A model generated the notes under the pieces. It saw nothing but the letters and a program-made list of their open reading frames with translations, made no database searches and was not told the DNA's origin. From Trichocoleus sp. FACHB-40 (lineage in GTDB: Bacteria; Cyanobacteriota; Cyanobacteriia; Cyanobacteriales; FACHB-T130), in contig NZ_JACJPF010000055.1 of assembly GCF_014695915.1 (NCBI RefSeq), forward strand, positions 55,947 to 119,946: 64,000 nt of DNA. Reading direction: 5' to 3'. A program made the translations under genes and the position numbers. Shown piece after piece: positions 37,945-48,000 of this stretch (position 1 is its first letter; every line of letters starts with the position of its first letter).

Positions 37945-38433
37945 ATGAAGTTAACAACCCTCTTCACCGCAGCATTATTGATTACACCTATTTTTGTAGC
38001 CCCAGTCCGCGCACAGCAACGGTTATGTATCGTGGATAACTCCAACCAAGTAGTTTGCGGACGGCCAGCAACTCAGGATGAGATTTGGCGTTCCAACACT
38101 TCGCAGCAAGGTAATTCAACAAAGAATTATTACTCGGAGATAAATAAAATTTATCGAGAAGTCCTGGGACGGGATGGTGATTTCAGAGGCATCCAAGGTC
38201 ACGTAAGAGCTATACAAGATGGTGAGTCACTTCAGGATATTCGTCGCTCGATTGTTCAAAGTCAAGAAGCCCGTGACAAAATTAACCAAATCTATCGGGA
38301 AGTGCTGGGACGCGATGCCGATAGCAATGGTATGCAAAGCCAATTGAGAGCGTTGCAAGAAGGGCGATCGCTTAATGATATCCGTCGCACGATTGAGAGA
38401 AGTCCAGAAGCTAGAACCAGAAGCGGTAAATAA
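37945..38433 (+). CDS. Exported protein with two DUF4214-like repeats
   Basis: A 162-residue protein with a signal peptide (MKLTTLFTAALLITPIFVAPVRAQ). After a short spacer with two Cys come two tandem repeats of about 45 residues. Each reads I-x-x-IYREVLGRD-x-D-x-x-G-x-Q and ends DIRR-x-I-x-x-S-x-EAR (about 65-108 and 110-155). This is the DUF4214-type helical repeat seen in secreted cyanobacterial proteins. ATG 37945 has AGGGGA 8 bases upstream. Function is unknown; matrix or surface association is inference. Confidence 0.75.
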   Translation: MKLTTLFTAALLITPIFVAPVRAQQRLCIVDNSNQVVCGRPATQDEIWRSNTSQQGNSTKNYYSEINKIYREVLGRDGDFRGIQGHVRAIQDGESLQDIRRSIVQSQEARDKINQIYREVLGRDADSNGMQSQLRALQEGRSLNDIRRTIERSPEARTRSGK

Positions 38434-38455
38434 GTTGTAGCTTGGGATGAGGGGT

Positions 38456-38490
38456 GGGAGCATCCCGTATTTGCAAATTGCCCACAGACT
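38456..38490 (+). repeat. Dispersed GGGAGCATCCCGTATTTGC repeat, copy 2
   Basis: Identical over GGGAGCATCCCGTATTTGCA with the copies at 17232 and 62904, followed by TTGCCCACAGACT. It lies directly after the DUF4214 gene. Confidence 0.85.
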
Positions 38491-38530
38491 TCCTTTTCTC
38501 CTGGTATTTTGCTGGGATGCACTATCACCT

Positions 38531-39673
38531 TTACTCGCCGCTTAAGTTTGCACTCAAAACTTCACTGTTGCTTTTTGCAACCTTTTTGGCTGGTTGTTTC
38601 TTTTGCTTAGTTTTCTGAGGTTGATCCTCCAATTGTTCAACCTTCTTAAGAGAACGTTTCTTTTGCTTAGTTTTCTGGGGAGTTTCGTCTATTGGCTTGT
38701 CCTCTGCCGGTTTCGGTGCAGGTGCAGTACCAAAGACAGGAGGCCAAATTTCGCGCAGTTTAGCGATCGCATCTTCCTTCAGCTTAGCTTCCACCTCAAT
38801 CCAAGGAGCATCTCGATAGGAACTCGGCATCACTGTAATAAAATCGCTGTGGTGCGGATCGCCAAACTCTTCCCGCCCGTTGGAAATATGCACCAGTTGC
38901 CATTCAGGTACAGGCCAAGTAGTACGCGCGGCTGCTAAAATCTCGGCAATGCTGGCATCTTCGTAAGTATCCAGCTTCTCGTGAATTACATGATGGTGTG
39001 CGTCGAAAACCATTGGTACGCCAGCTTCCCGACAAACAGCCAGAATTTCTGCTGCACTGTAAGCGTATTCATCGTTTTCTAGTGCTAATCTAGAGCGAAT
39101 TTCATCAGGTAGATCGCGGATGACATTGATCAGACGTTCAGCGCGATCGCCTTTACCACCGTGTATCTCCATCATCGCCCAAGGCGATCGCGGCATCCCC
39201 AGTAAATCCATATTTCGGGCGTGCATCTGGAGAATCTTAATACTGTTCTCAATCACAGACGGCGTATCGGAACTGAGTACCACAAATTGATCTGGGTGTA
39301 CCACCAATCGGATGCCAGAAAGACGAACGCGATCGCCTGTGGCTTTTATCTGTTCCTTAAACTCATCCTGTATTGCCTCCCCCTGTTCCGTATCAGCAAA
39401 CGGAAACAACCCAGAGGGGATTCGATAAAGCCTAATATTATTCTCTTTACAGAAATCTATTGCCGCATTCAAGCGTTGCAAATTATCAGTATACAACTGC
39501 CGCAAAACTTGCTCTTGCTCCACAGTCGGCAGCTGTAATAGTCGCTTGCGCGTCAGGGCGCGATAACGCACTTTATCAGACGTGGTGATGCAAACTAAGC
39601 CTAATTCAGGTGGTGTGCTAGTGCTTTTTACGTAGTTGTTAGGTAACGAACCGCTCATCTGCATGAGATCCAT
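38531..39673 (-). CDS. uvsE: UV damage endonuclease UvsE/UvdE
   Basis: A 380-residue protein of the UvdE family, which nicks DNA 5' to pyrimidine dimers in an alternative excision pathway. The TIM-barrel metal sites are visible. These are LGLVCITTSD, RIPSGLFPFADTE, RLVVHPDQFVVLSS (His), MEIHGGKGDR (Glu/His), LALENDEYAYS (Glu) and VFDAHHHVIHE (Asp/His cluster), plus LVHISNGREEFGDPHHSDFI. The C-terminal ~75 residues are Lys/Pro-rich and contain a tandem duplication of PQKTKQKK, probably flexible. It starts at ATG 39673; a Met at 39661 is also possible. No LexA box was seen just upstream. Confidence 0.92.
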   Translation of the reverse strand: MDLMQMSGSLPNNYVKSTSTPPELGLVCITTSDKVRYRALTRKRLLQLPTVEQEQVLRQLYTDNLQRLNAAIDFCKENNIRLYRIPSGLFPFADTEQGEAIQDEFKEQIKATGDRVRLSGIRLVVHPDQFVVLSSDTPSVIENSIKILQMHARNMDLLGMPRSPWAMMEIHGGKGDRAERLINVIRDLPDEIRSRLALENDEYAYSAAEILAVCREAGVPMVFDAHHHVIHEKLDTYEDASIAEILAAARTTWPVPEWQLVHISNGREEFGDPHHSDFITVMPSSYRDAPWIEVEAKLKEDAIAKLREIWPPVFGTAPAPKPAEDKPIDETPQKTKQKKRSLKKVEQLEDQPQKTKQKKQPAKKVAKSNSEVLSANLSGE

Positions 39674-39795
39674 GATTTTTATTTTTACTTTAAAAATTTA
39701 TCTAAAATGGCAGACAAGATACCTGCCCCATAAGTAAGCAATTTTGTTTTAATTTTGTGAGATGGACTTCAAAAGCCCACCCTTATTTTCGGTTT

Positions 39796-40377
39796 TTAGT
39801 TTGAAATCGGCACGTTTTTAAACGGCTGCGTGTTGGGAACGTAAATATCTAGCGAATTGGTTCCCTGCGGTACTTGCAGCCAAACATAAGCATCAACTGA
39901 GGCATTTTGGCCAATACTATCCAGAGGAATAGACGGCGTGGCACGATTAGCCCAAACAGCTTTATAGCTGTCGTTTGTGATGGGATTACTAGCAGTTGTC
40001 GCTGCCGGAAATAAAGCTTCTGACCCCGCCACGTCCGGTGTCACACGTCGTAACCGAAATTGCACATTTACCACATTTCGCAATCCATTATCAGGGTGTG
40101 CAATTCGCCGCACTGAAAGCAACTCTACCTGCGCTTTACCATCCAAAGCAGGCTGAACAAACTGCCTTGGTTGAATCGTACTATTGGCTTCGGGAGTGGT
40201 TTGTGCATCAGGTGTTGGCACAGGTGTTTGATTATCAGTAGCCGTTGCATTGCTTTGTAAATTATCAGCAGTATCAACGTCCTTTCTCAGTTCCAAAACT
40301 TGATAGGCACTGTAACTGCTGGTAATCAACGCCAAAATAGAAAGTACAACAGCCACGCCAGATAAAAAATTGCTCAT
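39796..40377 (-). CDS. Membrane-anchored protein with one copy of a shared beta-rich domain
   Basis: A 193-residue protein with an N-terminal anchor (VAVVLSILALITSSYSAYQVL, residues 9-29), a Thr/Pro/Gln linker (~35-70) and a C-terminal domain from QPRQFVQPALDGKAQVELLSVRRI to the end, KNVPISN. The same domain occurs twice in the upstream neighbour (40451-41584). The domain looks like an extracytoplasmic beta-sandwich (DUF4352-like) but I cannot name it. The two genes are 73 bases apart on the same strand, so they are probably paralogs in one operon. Confidence 0.65.
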   Translation of the reverse strand: MSNFLSGVAVVLSILALITSSYSAYQVLELRKDVDTADNLQSNATATDNQTPVPTPDAQTTPEANSTIQPRQFVQPALDGKAQVELLSVRRIAHPDNGLRNVVNVQFRLRRVTPDVAGSEALFPAATTASNPITNDSYKAVWANRATPSIPLDSIGQNASVDAYVWLQVPQGTNSLDIYVPNTQPFKNVPISN

Positions 40378-40450
40378 ACGCTCTTAATAGTTAGGAGTTA
40401 CGAGTTATGAATTTCAAACTCACAACTCATAACTATCTCATTACGCCTAT

Positions 40451-41584
40451 CTAATTGGAAATAGGCACATTCTTAAATGCCTGCGTCTCAGGTATGTAAA
40501 TGTCAAGGGTGTTGGTTCCCTCTGGTACCCTCAGCCAAACATACGCATCACCCGAAGCTTGGGGACGCAATAAATACAAAGAAACGTTTCCCGTGGAACG
40601 ATTAAGCAAGTCAACTGCTTCGTAGGTTTCGCTGGTGACAGGATTTCTGGCTGTTGTCCCGCCTACAGAGATAATGTCACTCCCAACTATGTTATCCGTT
40701 GCCAGACGGCGGACGCGCATCTGCACGTTCACTACGTCGCGGGTTCTCAATTCTGGGTCTGCGACCCGCTTTACTGAAAGCAACTCTACTTGTGCCTTTG
40801 TACCCAAAGCAGGCTGCACAAATTGACCTGGTTGAATTCCAACGTTGCGGCGAGGCGTACTGGCTGTGCTATACGGGACTTGAGATTGGGGAACTGGGGC
40901 AATTGGCGCTGTGTTAATGGGTGCTGGAGGTGCGGGTGCCATTCTACTCACTGGATTAGCGGTGGCATCAGCAATTGGCACATTCCTAAATACTCCCGTG
41001 TTCTCAACAAAAATGTCAATAGTGTTAATGCCTGCTGGCACATTTAACACAACATAAGCTTCCTGTGGTTGACCTCGACTCAACTGATATAAAGAAGTTG
41101 ATCCGGATGAACGATTAAGAACATCTACTGCATAGTAAGTTTCGTTGGTGATAGGATTACGGGCGGTTGTAGACCCAGGACTAATAATGTCACTACCCCC
41201 AACATCGTCTGAAAGACGATTAATTCGCATCTCAACGGTAACTTCATCGGGTGCGCCGAGAACTCTCCGGACTGCGGTTAATTCTACTTGCGCTTTGTTG
41301 CCTAAAGCAGGCTGGACAAATTGAGCGGGTTGAATGCCAACACTAGGCAGGGGAGATGCGGCGGGTGGTTCAACTGTCGGACTGATAGAAGGGCTGACGG
41401 TAGTAACGGGTGCGATCGCATCTCTTGATGCCAGCCGCTGATACAGCCAGAAGCCAGCTGCCACTAAACCCAAGGTCGAGAGTACACTCGCTAAGACGAC
41501 CCAAAGATATTTTCTCCCGTTGTTGTCCCGGTATCGCTCTCTTGGAATATTATTTTTGTCAACATCTCGCTCTTGTATCGCCAT
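40451..41584 (-). CDS. Membrane-anchored protein with two copies of the same beta-rich domain
   Basis: A 377-residue protein. Short cytoplasmic N-terminus, a transmembrane helix near 29-48 (YLWVVLASVLSTLGLVAAGFW) and a Ser/Pro/Thr linker follow. Domain 1 spans about 98-210 (GIQPAQFVQPALGNKAQVELTAVRRV ... FRNVPIAD). A Pro-rich linker separates it from domain 2, about 250-377 (GIQPGQFVQPALGTKAQVELLSVKRV ... FKNVPISN). Domain 2 is closer to the single domain of the downstream gene than to domain 1. Conserved features inside the domain are SDIIS.G.TTARNP(I/V)T and a closing TLDIY.P.T. I do not recognise a function; an envelope ligand-binding role is inference. Confidence 0.65.
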   Translation of the reverse strand: MAIQERDVDKNNIPRERYRDNNGRKYLWVVLASVLSTLGLVAAGFWLYQRLASRDAIAPVTTVSPSISPTVEPPAASPLPSVGIQPAQFVQPALGNKAQVELTAVRRVLGAPDEVTVEMRINRLSDDVGGSDIISPGSTTARNPITNETYYAVDVLNRSSGSTSLYQLSRGQPQEAYVVLNVPAGINTIDIFVENTGVFRNVPIADATANPVSRMAPAPPAPINTAPIAPVPQSQVPYSTASTPRRNVGIQPGQFVQPALGTKAQVELLSVKRVADPELRTRDVVNVQMRVRRLATDNIVGSDIISVGGTTARNPVTSETYEAVDLLNRSTGNVSLYLLRPQASGDAYVWLRVPEGTNTLDIYIPETQAFKNVPISN

Positions 41585-42062
41585 GATTATAATTACCTAA
41601 ATCTCTTTTGTTGAAAATATAAAAATTTGATTATTATGTATATTATTTATATTAACGAAGCCTACTAAGCTCTATCATTAGAAATATTTTCATAAATATA
41701 TAACAGTCCTAAATGGTTTCTGAACCCCTGTAGGGACATGGCAATGCCATGTCCCTACACCAGGGTGAATACTCGTTCACAACTTAAATAGAATTGCTAT
41801 AGCACTCCTAAATGATTTGTGAAGGCGAGATACCCGACTTCTCTAAGAAGTCGGGTATCTGAACTACTGGCAATTCATTTATAAACTTTCTGTTTTTTTC
41901 CTCTGTGTCCTCTCTTGCCTCTACGGTTCGTATAAAACTATAGACGTTGTATGCAACATCTCTATACATAAAATAGAATTGCTATAAACTATTCTTGATA
42001 TTGCCACCTGTCTCCGGTAAGATTTATAAAATCCCAAGCATTTTTATTCAGAAAAAATCTTA
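41585..42062. other. Intergenic region with several palindromic repeats
   Basis: No supported gene. It holds a 13-bp-arm palindrome at 41730-41758 (GTAGGGACATGGC and complement), which is the core of the MITE-like repeat. It also holds a 15-bp-stem hairpin at 41828-41860 (AGATACCCGACTTCT and complement), a TATAGC-type partial end at 41810, and a CTCTGTG/CTCT repeat at 41897-41930. The hairpin at 41828 has a sister copy at 51956-51988. Confidence 0.8.
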
Positions 42063-43715
42063 ATGATAAAAATATCATCAAAAATAAGTGAGATAGCAGC
42101 CCATCGGGAAAAATCAGATTTTAAGGATACAGGACATCCCAATTCTGGTTCTCAGCAAGGCAGGCAAGATGGCTGCGCTACGTCTATTAAGAAAGGAAAA
42201 GGTTACTCAAGATTAATTAAAATTAGTGAAATTAGTAGCCTGATACTAATACTAAACACTCCGTTGCTATCGTGGCACCAAGCAGCGCAAGCAAATAATC
42301 AATCGTCCCATCCAGATAAGCTGAATACAGCACAAGTTTCTCAAACCCAAAAGCCTCAAGCTGCTGCTTTATGTCCTTCCCAACTAACAACTGCAATTGA
42401 TGCTATTACAAACCGTCCGCAGTGGAGTCGCGCTCGTTGGGGGATTTTGATTGAACCGTTAACTAAAAATAGCATCTTCTACAGCCGCGAACAAGGAAGT
42501 TACTTCATACCAGCATCTAATGTAAAGGTGCTAACAACAGCTGCTGCCTTACACAAATTGGGTTCTCAGTATCGGATTCGCACCTCTATTTATGGAACGG
42601 GTGATGGTTCTTTGCGCGTTGTGGGACGAGGAGATCCCAGTTTAACGGATACCCAATTGAGAGATTTGGCGCAACAGTTGAAGCGGCGGGGAATTACTCA
42701 GGTAAAACAGTTAATTGTAGAGGACGATTATTTTAAAGGACAGGCGGTAAATACCAGTTGGGAATGGGGAGATTTGCAGGCAAACTATGGCGCACCAGTT
42801 AATAGTTTGATTTTGAATCAAAATGCTGCGACGCTGACAATATCACCGCAAACCCCAGGAAAACCATTGCAAACATCGTGGGCAGATCCTCTGGCACTAA
42901 CTCAATGGAGAATTGAAAATAATTCGGTAACAACAGAAGCAAAATCGCCAGCCTCCATAGAACTTAATGCTGTGTTAGGGAAACCAGTGTTACAGATTAA
43001 AGGACAATTGCCTGCTGATGCTAAACCTGTGTCTTTGAATATGGCAATTATTAATCCAGCAGATTACTTTTTGCGACACTTGCGACGCGCCTTGGCAATT
43101 GAGGGAATTACTGTTGCAGAGGCAATGGTTGGATCAAACTCTCAACTTCCAACTCAGGAACTAGCCGCTGTGGAATCACCGCCCTTGGGGACTTTGTTGG
43201 CTCAGACAAATCAGAATAGTAATAATTTATATGCGGAAGTGCTGTTGCGATCGCTTGGTGCCACAGCCACAGTCCAGAGTGATTCATCCCTACAACAGGG
43301 CTTAGCTGCCCTTAAACAGACATTAACAGAATTAGGAGTAGATCCTAGCAGCTACGTGCTAGATGATGGTTCTGGGCTGTCTCGCCATAACCTGGTGAGT
43401 CCAGCAGCACTGGTGCAAACTCTCAAAGCGATCGCAAAGACTCCAGAAGCAGCTATATATTTAGCATCATTACCTGTGGCTGGAAAAAGTGGCAGTCTTC
43501 TAAATCGCTTTCAAAATACGCCAGCTCAAGGTATTGTGCAAGCGAAGACAGGAACGATGAGCGGAGTAGTTTCTTTATCGGGGTATATGAGCCACCCAGA
43601 GTATGAAACTATCGTTTTTAGCATTATTGTGAATCAATCCGACCAATCGGCGGCGACGGTACGGCAGGCAATTGATGAAATTGTGCTGCTACTGACGCGC
43701 TTAAAAAAGTGCTGA
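42063..43715 (+). CDS. dacB: D-alanyl-D-alanine carboxypeptidase/endopeptidase (PBP4, S13 family)
   Basis: A 550-residue low-molecular-weight penicillin-binding protein acting on peptidoglycan in the periplasm. The catalytic SxxK is ASNVK at residues 152-155, SxN is NSNNLYAEVL near 385, and KTG is in QAKTGTMSGV near 493. A hydrophobic signal-anchor lies near 54-70 (ISSLILILNTPLLSW), preceded by an unusually long polar N-terminus of about 50 residues. The true start could therefore be downstream, but no better ribosome-binding site was found. DDGSGLSRHNLVSP near 440 is also family-typical. A large hairpin follows the stop. Confidence 0.9.
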   Translation: MIKISSKISEIAAHREKSDFKDTGHPNSGSQQGRQDGCATSIKKGKGYSRLIKISEISSLILILNTPLLSWHQAAQANNQSSHPDKLNTAQVSQTQKPQAAALCPSQLTTAIDAITNRPQWSRARWGILIEPLTKNSIFYSREQGSYFIPASNVKVLTTAAALHKLGSQYRIRTSIYGTGDGSLRVVGRGDPSLTDTQLRDLAQQLKRRGITQVKQLIVEDDYFKGQAVNTSWEWGDLQANYGAPVNSLILNQNAATLTISPQTPGKPLQTSWADPLALTQWRIENNSVTTEAKSPASIELNAVLGKPVLQIKGQLPADAKPVSLNMAIINPADYFLRHLRRALAIEGITVAEAMVGSNSQLPTQELAAVESPPLGTLLAQTNQNSNNLYAEVLLRSLGATATVQSDSSLQQGLAALKQTLTELGVDPSSYVLDDGSGLSRHNLVSPAALVQTLKAIAKTPEAAIYLASLPVAGKSGSLLNRFQNTPAQGIVQAKTGTMSGVVSLSGYMSHPEYETIVFSIIVNQSDQSAATVRQAIDEIVLLLTRLKKC

Positions 43716-43734
43716 GTTTTGAGTTAGCTTAGGT

Positions 43735-43784
43735 GCAAAATTCCCTCATTCCTTGGCTGCGGCCTGGGAACGAGGGAATTTTGC
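43735..43784. terminator. Large bidirectional terminator of the CTCGTTCC family
   Basis: GCAAAATTCCCTCATTCC (43735-43752) pairs with 43767-43784 with one mismatch. It is followed by CTTTTGCCTTTT. It lies between the convergent dacB and PRC-barrel genes, so it probably terminates both. Confidence 0.8.
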
Positions 43785-43794
43785 CTTTTGCCTT

Positions 43795-44790
43795 TTAATA
43801 AGCGCCGTCTTCGTATTCTGGCGCTTTGGTTTTTTCAGGGATGTTTATCCGAGGTGCTTTGTAAGGTGGCTCCTCAGCATCTTCCCAAACATCTTTCTCT
43901 TCGTATTCGTCTTCTTCGTACTCGTCCTCGTATAGTTCCGGTTCTACATAGGTTCGCTCTTCTTCATAGCGAACTACTCGCCGCGTCTCGGTTGTCGCTT
44001 CGCTCCAGTTATCCTCTTCTTCGTCTTCTTCGTAATAAATTGATTCCGCCCGCCGCGCCCGAATTGGCTGTGGTTCTGGTTCTTCCCAATACTCCTCGTC
44101 CTCGCTCCAGCGAGCTTCTTCAATTACAGGGGCAGAAGCGCGAATAGAGGTTGCTGGTTTCGCGTTGACGGGAATTCCAGTAGGCAGTTGATTTTCAGGA
44201 CGGACTGTTGGTTGGAAGTAAGCTTCCTCTTCGTCGCGTTCCCAAGGGGCTTTGCCAATGCCAAGACGCTCTAAAAGACCCACAGTTAGCTGAACCAAGC
44301 GTGCTTCGGAACCTTCAAAAACAATCAGACGATTTGGGCCACTGCTGACAATTTCATCAATTGGCAGCTCATAGGTACTTACAACCTGATCGGGAATTTG
44401 CGGCAGCCCTAAAGAAGCAATAATCAGCGAGAAAACTCTGCCGTCTTCACCATCAAACTTGAAACCCCGCACTTTGCCTAAAAGTTCACCTGTTTCGGTA
44501 ATTACTTCGCTGTTGATCAGGCTGCTGTAGGCTTCAACGTCGATATCTTCAATAACGTCATCATTATCAACTAGGATGACATCACCCATCTGACGAACGC
44601 TGCTGAGGAGCATATACCGTGGCATCCCCGCAATCGAGAGTAGGTTGTCTCGCAAACCCAGTGCTACAACTTTCCGCTGGTCGATGTCTACTAATAGCTC
44701 CTTAATAATCCCCAAGCGCTTACCAGTGTCGCGGGTAATGACTTGGGTATTTAAGATGTCAGAGCGTTGAAGGATTTGTTCAGATGTCAT
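43795..44790 (-). CDS. Double PRC-barrel protein with acidic C-terminus
   Basis: A 331-residue soluble protein. The first PRC-barrel spans about 10-78 (DILNTQVITRDTGKRLGIIKELLVDIDQRKVVALGL). The second spans about 85-170 (YSSLINSEVITETGELLGKVRGFKFDGEDGRVFSLIIASLG). From about residue 185 the chain is low-complexity and very acidic, with Glu/Asp/Tyr/Arg runs such as YEDEYEEDEYEEKDVW. PRC-barrel proteins are adaptor-like; in photosynthetic bacteria some bind photosynthetic assemblies and in others RNA-processing factors. The specific role here is unknown. Upstream is a 244-base gap before smc, same strand, with no other gene. Confidence 0.8.
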   Translation of the reverse strand: MTSEQILQRSDILNTQVITRDTGKRLGIIKELLVDIDQRKVVALGLRDNLLSIAGMPRYMLLSSVRQMGDVILVDNDDVIEDIDVEAYSSLINSEVITETGELLGKVRGFKFDGEDGRVFSLIIASLGLPQIPDQVVSTYELPIDEIVSSGPNRLIVFEGSEARLVQLTVGLLERLGIGKAPWERDEEEAYFQPTVRPENQLPTGIPVNAKPATSIRASAPVIEEARWSEDEEYWEEPEPQPIRARRAESIYYEEDEEEDNWSEATTETRRVVRYEEERTYVEPELYEDEYEEDEYEEKDVWEDAEEPPYKAPRINIPEKTKAPEYEDGAY

Positions 44791-45034
44791 TGGAGGCCCA
44801 ATCCCGATCTCGAATCTTATTAGTTATTTATAGTGACATACTCCTACAATAACCTGAGTACAGGTATTGTGTCGGTTTCTCAGCGAATCCGACTATTGCT
44901 TAGCAGGAGATTGCCAATCTCCGGGGTATTGAACTCCATCGATTGACCGCCTATCCATCCCAATACCAAACGAAATACCGCTATGGTGTCGGACTTTCGG
45001 CGAAGATTGCTAAATCAAATCATACAGACTCTTT

Positions 45035-48000
45035 TTAGGAATGCAATTTTAGCCCCAAAACTTGGGTGTAAGCTCCTCGCGCCTGAGTGACACCGATAGT
45101 GCGCTCAGATGATTCAATCATTGGGCGGCGGAGGCTTACAACAATAAACTGCGCCTGCATAGCTTGTTGTTTGATCATTTTAGCTAATCGCTCTACGTTT
45201 GCTCCATCTAAAAACATATCAACTTCATCAAAGGCGTAGAAAGGAGAGGGGCGATAGCGTTGCAGGGCGAAGATGAAACTAAGGGCGGTTAGAGATTTTT
45301 CGCCGCCAGACATGGAAGCAAGCCGCTGCACAGGTTTGCCTTTGGGATGGGCGACTAAGTTAAGTCCTCCGTTGAACGGATCTTCGGAATCATCAAGTTG
45401 TAAATAACCGTCTCCATCGGAGAGTTCGGCGAATATTGCCTGAAAGTTTTCGTTTACTGCGTCGAATGCTTCTTGGAAAGCGCGGCAGCGCAGGGTGGTG
45501 AAGTTTTCAATTCGTAATAATAATTCGGTGCGTTCGGCTTCTAATGTTGTTAATTTCTGAGTTAGTTCTTCAAGTCGGGTGGTGGTGCGGTTGTGTTCTT
45601 CCAATGCCAGCATATTTACAGGTTCCATTGCTTGCAGGCGTTTGGTAAGGTTACGCATCTCTTTGTGCATTTGTTCTAGTTGATCGCTTAACTTGTCAAA
45701 TGCGATCGCATTTGACTCACTAGATTCTGGATTTACCAGCATTGGCACTTCTGGCAGAGGATCGGGTAATTCTGCTTGTTGCGTTTCCAGTTGAATTTTC
45801 ACAGCAGTAAGTTCTTCCCGCCGCGATTGTTGCGTTTCTTGGAGTTTTTGCAGTTGCCATTCCAGCTGCTGTTGAGAAAGATGACGTTCTCGCAGTTGAG
45901 TTTCGCTGGCGTCGCGTTGTATTTTTGCTTCGCCCAACCTTTCCTCTTGTTGTTTCAAGCCTGTTTGAGTTTGGCTAATTTGTTCGCTGAGTGTTGACAA
46001 CTGTAGAGATGCGAAATTTCGCGTCTCTACAACTCCTGATAGCTGGGTGCGATATTCCTGCAAACGATGGTGGGATTCTTGACTTTTTTCTTGCAGACGC
46101 TGCTGCTGATTTTCTAAATCTTTTAATCTTTGTTCGGCGGTGCGGAGAGCTTTTTCCCGTTCAGAGAGATGTTGCTCATCAGTTTTAATTGTTGCCTGAA
46201 TTTGTTGCCATTCGCTATGCGTCTGAGATTGCTCTAATTCTGCCAAAGCTTGCCGCAATTGTTGCAATTGTGCTTCTTGTACGGGTAATTCAGCGTCTAG
46301 AGATTGTAAGCGAGATTCGGCAGTGTGGAATTCTTGGGTATTTTTTGAAAGAAGCGATCGCGTTGTTTCAGCTTGGGCAACTAAACTCTTAATTTCCTTC
46401 TGTAACTGTTCAAAATGTAACTCTTGCTCCCGCCGCTTAGCCTTCGCTTCTGTCAATTCTAAATTCAGTTGCTTTGTCTTTGCAGAAAGGGTATAAATCA
46501 CCTCGCCACAACGTTCTAAAATTCGGTCAATTTCTTGTAGGCGATTTCTCAACGCGATCGCTTCCGCAGATTCTCCCGCGTCAGCAGTACCGAAATGCAG
46601 CCCAGAACGTTGACTGCTACTACCGCCAGTCATTGCGCCGCTACTTTCCAGCAGTTCCCCTTCTAAGGTTACGATGCGGTGTTGTCCCAAGTGACGACGA
46701 GCATCATGAATATTTTCAAAGACAACGGTACTCCCAAAGACGTAAGCGAAGATATTCCGATAACGGGAATCGCATTCAATCAAATTCACCGCATAATCGA
46801 CAAATCCGTCGGCATAACGCAGCGCCACCATTGGCGCAAATCGCGGTGGCTGAATTTTATTTAAGGGTAAGAATGTAATCCGCCCTGCCCGTTTTTGCTT
46901 CAGCAGTTCAATTCCCGCCGCCGCCACGCCGTCATCTTCCACCACTAGATTTCCCAGTCTCCCACCAGCAGCAATTTCCAGCGCCAAGGCGTAGCGGGGT
47001 TCGACTCGCCCCAATTGGGCAACTAAGCCGCACACGCCGGGTAATCCTGATTGCTGTATAACTTTGGTGGCGAAGGTGCCTAAGCTTTCCTGTTCAGCTT
47101 GGGCTTGGGCTTCTAGTTTATCGAGTTGGCGTTGTTTATCCCGTTGCTCTTGTAAGAGGCGCTTTTGCGTGTCTTGCTGAATTTGCAGATCGCGATCGCC
47201 TGCTGCCAAACCTTGAGCTAAAGATTGAATTTCTTGGGCGTAATCAGATAATTGTATTTCAAAATCAGCCAAACGAGACTGTTTTGCGGCAATTTCCGGC
47301 TCAATTGTTTGTAAAAGTTGACTTTGCTCCTCGATTTGCCGCCCCAGATTGGTATAACGCTCTCTCAGTTGAGCTTGTTCGGTGCGCTGGGGTTCGACAG
47401 TTTGTAATAAAGTTTCGATTTGGCGACTTAGGGCAGTTTGTTGCTGCACCCAAGCTTCGGACGCAGATGCGATCGCTTCCGCATCTTCCCGATGCCGATA
47501 TAGAGTTTGCTGCGCTTGGTTGCGTTGTTCCTCCAGAGGCGCGATCAGCATTTGTCCGCGCTGCTGTTCTTCAGTCAGTTGTTGTAGAGTTTGCTGGTGT
47601 TGTTGAATTAACTGCTGCTCTTGTTCTATATTGCCAGTGGTATGATGAGCTGCTGTTTCTAACTCTTGTTGCTGGCGTTGTAAATTACGCCGTTCGGCTT
47701 CCTGATTTGCCAGAAGTGATTGCAAAGCCAGGAGTTCTTCTTCCCCCAAAGCTTTCACACGGGCATTAAGTTGATCGAGTTCTGCCGTTGCTTGCTGAAT
47801 TTGCGCTTGTAATGCTTGAAGTTGGGCGGTTAATTCAGTTGAAGTGCGATCGCCTGCTTCAATTTGTTCGCGCAGTTTCGATTCTTGTTGCTGAAGATTT
47901 CGCCATTTGAGAACAGCTTCCCATTGTTCTTTCTGGTGAAGTTCGGCGCGGAGTTTTTGGTATTTTTCCGCTTTGATGCGATCTTGAGATAAGCGATCGC

